DNA of 64,000 nt from Babesia bovis T2Bo (taxonomy: Eukaryota > Apicomplexa > Aconoidasida > Piroplasmida > Babesiidae). Under the pieces are notes generated by a model. The model worked only from the letters and a program-made list of their open reading frames with translations. It was not told the DNA's origin and made no database searches. Shown here in pieces: positions 63,350-64,000 of this stretch (positions within the stretch are counted from its first letter, which is position 1; every line of letters starts with the position of its first letter). The DNA lies in NCBI RefSeq assembly GCF_000165395.2, contig NC_010574.1, positions 682,001-746,000 of the forward strand, in the 5' to 3' direction. The position numbers and the translations under genes were made by a program.

Positions 63350-64000
63350 ATGGATGAAGACAAGGGAAATATACCTCCTGTCCCAACTCACCAAGCAGGG
63401 TTACCCCCCGCTGAAGATAATTATGCATATGATAACGCATTTATGTGCCAGATGCCTCCGGATATGTCTCGTGGATCTCCTGATATGCCCATGAATATGC
63501 CTCCTTTTGTCCAAAACAACGCTAATATGGGTAAAATGGATGAGCAAGCTTTCGAGGGAATGCCGATGCACCCAACTATGCATATGCAGATGCCTCCTAA
63601 TGAGCATATGCCTAACGCGATCGCTATGGGAATGCCAGTGGATGAAACGCAAGCGCATGCTCATATGATGGGCCAGGATGATGAAATGTCATCATCACCT
63701 AATGGGCACCATGCCATGCCACCCTTAGCTTACCCTGGAGCACCACCTTTTAACCGACAATTTTCACCAAATATGATGAACTTTCAAATGGTACCACCGC
63801 CACGTATGGGTGAGATGCCTGTGCCTCCCATGTTTAGATTTGCACCTCCTAAAGATGGTGTTAATAACGTGTTCCCTCCCATGGATGGCGACGGGGCTCA
63901 TAACGCCATGGCTCATTTAACCAAGAGTGTAGGAATGATACCACCACGCAAAACCCCGAATATACTCTACAATGCGTATAACTTGACAGTTGAGAGATAC
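63350..64000 (+). CDS. Met/Pro-rich protein, N-terminal part, cut by window edge
   Basis: 217 codons from the ATG to the window end, with no stop and no intron needed. The visible part is a Met/Pro/His low-complexity region built from short irregular repeats (MPPDMSRGSPDMPMNMPP, MHPTMHMQMPPNEHMPNA), with a few Asp/Asn. It becomes more ordered in the last 30 residues (PRKTPNILYNAYNLTVERY), where a folded domain may begin. There is no signal peptide or membrane segment. Such tracts are common in RNA-binding and transcription proteins, but function cannot be assigned from this fragment. Confidence 0.75.
   Translation, partial: MDEDKGNIPPVPTHQAGLPPAEDNYAYDNAFMCQMPPDMSRGSPDMPMNMPPFVQNNANMGKMDEQAFEGMPMHPTMHMQMPPNEHMPNAIAMGMPVDETQAHAHMMGQDDEMSSSPNGHHAMPPLAYPGAPPFNRQFSPNMMNFQMVPPPRMGEMPVPPMFRFAPPKDGVNNVFPPMDGDGAHNAMAHLTKSVGMIPPRKTPNILYNAYNLTVERY

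Noticed and set aside
1..64000. CRISPR arrays, insertion sequences, rRNA genes and telomeric repeats
   Set aside because: None seen on either strand.

Overview
This window is nuclear DNA from an apicomplexan parasite, most likely a piroplasm of the Babesia type. The evidence is the gene set and the gene structure. There is a secreted von Willebrand A adhesin of the TRAP kind, a claudin-like protein that resembles the microneme protein CLAMP, an IF-2 with a signal-plus-transit-like leader that suggests an apicoplast, and many lineage-specific proteins. Genes are densely packed on both strands. Most contain several GT-AG introns, nearly all only 32-40 bases long. Species cannot be fixed by eye. 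A close relative such as Theileria is not strictly excluded.

Layout. 1-5 kb: truncated vWA adhesin (-), a small unrecognised gene (-), LSm2 (+), a Nudix Ap4A-type hydrolase (-), a CDGSH iron-sulfur protein (+) and a DHHC palmitoyltransferase (-). 6-14 kb: a CCDC124/Lso2 homologue, an unrecognised possible Sm-fold protein, the proteasome subunit SEM1, gamma-COP, CRIPT and a dynamin-like GTPase. 14-24 kb: a possible GPALPP1-like protein, Kae1, the proteasome subunit Rpn9, an unknown basic protein, a divergent SPOUT RNA methyltransferase, the PP1 regulator SDS22 and RACK1. 24-38 kb: RPAP1, a mitochondrial-looking helical-repeat protein, NLE1/Rsa4, RNA polymerase III subunit RPC3, the CLAMP candidate, RPL12 and a second possible organellar helical protein. 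38-48 kb: IF-2 with a very long N-terminal extension, a phosducin-like protein, a TruA pseudouridine synthase and RPS14. 48-64 kb: a 2,553-residue secreted modular protein, a Nem1-like phosphatase, a BolA protein, a DMT-type transporter, a PARP4-like/B-box fusion, NOSIP, and the start of a Met/Pro-rich protein that runs off the right edge.

The genes do not form an operon. The common theme is housekeeping: translation and ribosome assembly (RPL12, RPS14, RACK1, NLE1, CCDC124, Kae1, TruA, IF-2), proteostasis (SEM1, Rpn9, phosducin-like, NOSIP), transcription and splicing (RPAP1, RPC3, LSm2, CRIPT) and vesicle traffic (gamma-COP, dynamin, DHHC). Parasite-specific surface and secreted genes lie among them.

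Most exon chains were assembled by hand from splice signals, reading-frame continuity and family alignment. Several complete genes (SEM1, CRIPT, CISD, the N-terminal half of the PARP-like protein) are invisible as single long ORFs. The items most worth following up are the PARP4-like/B-box fusion that seems to have lost its catalytic histidine, and the giant secreted protein built from repeated two-cysteine modules.
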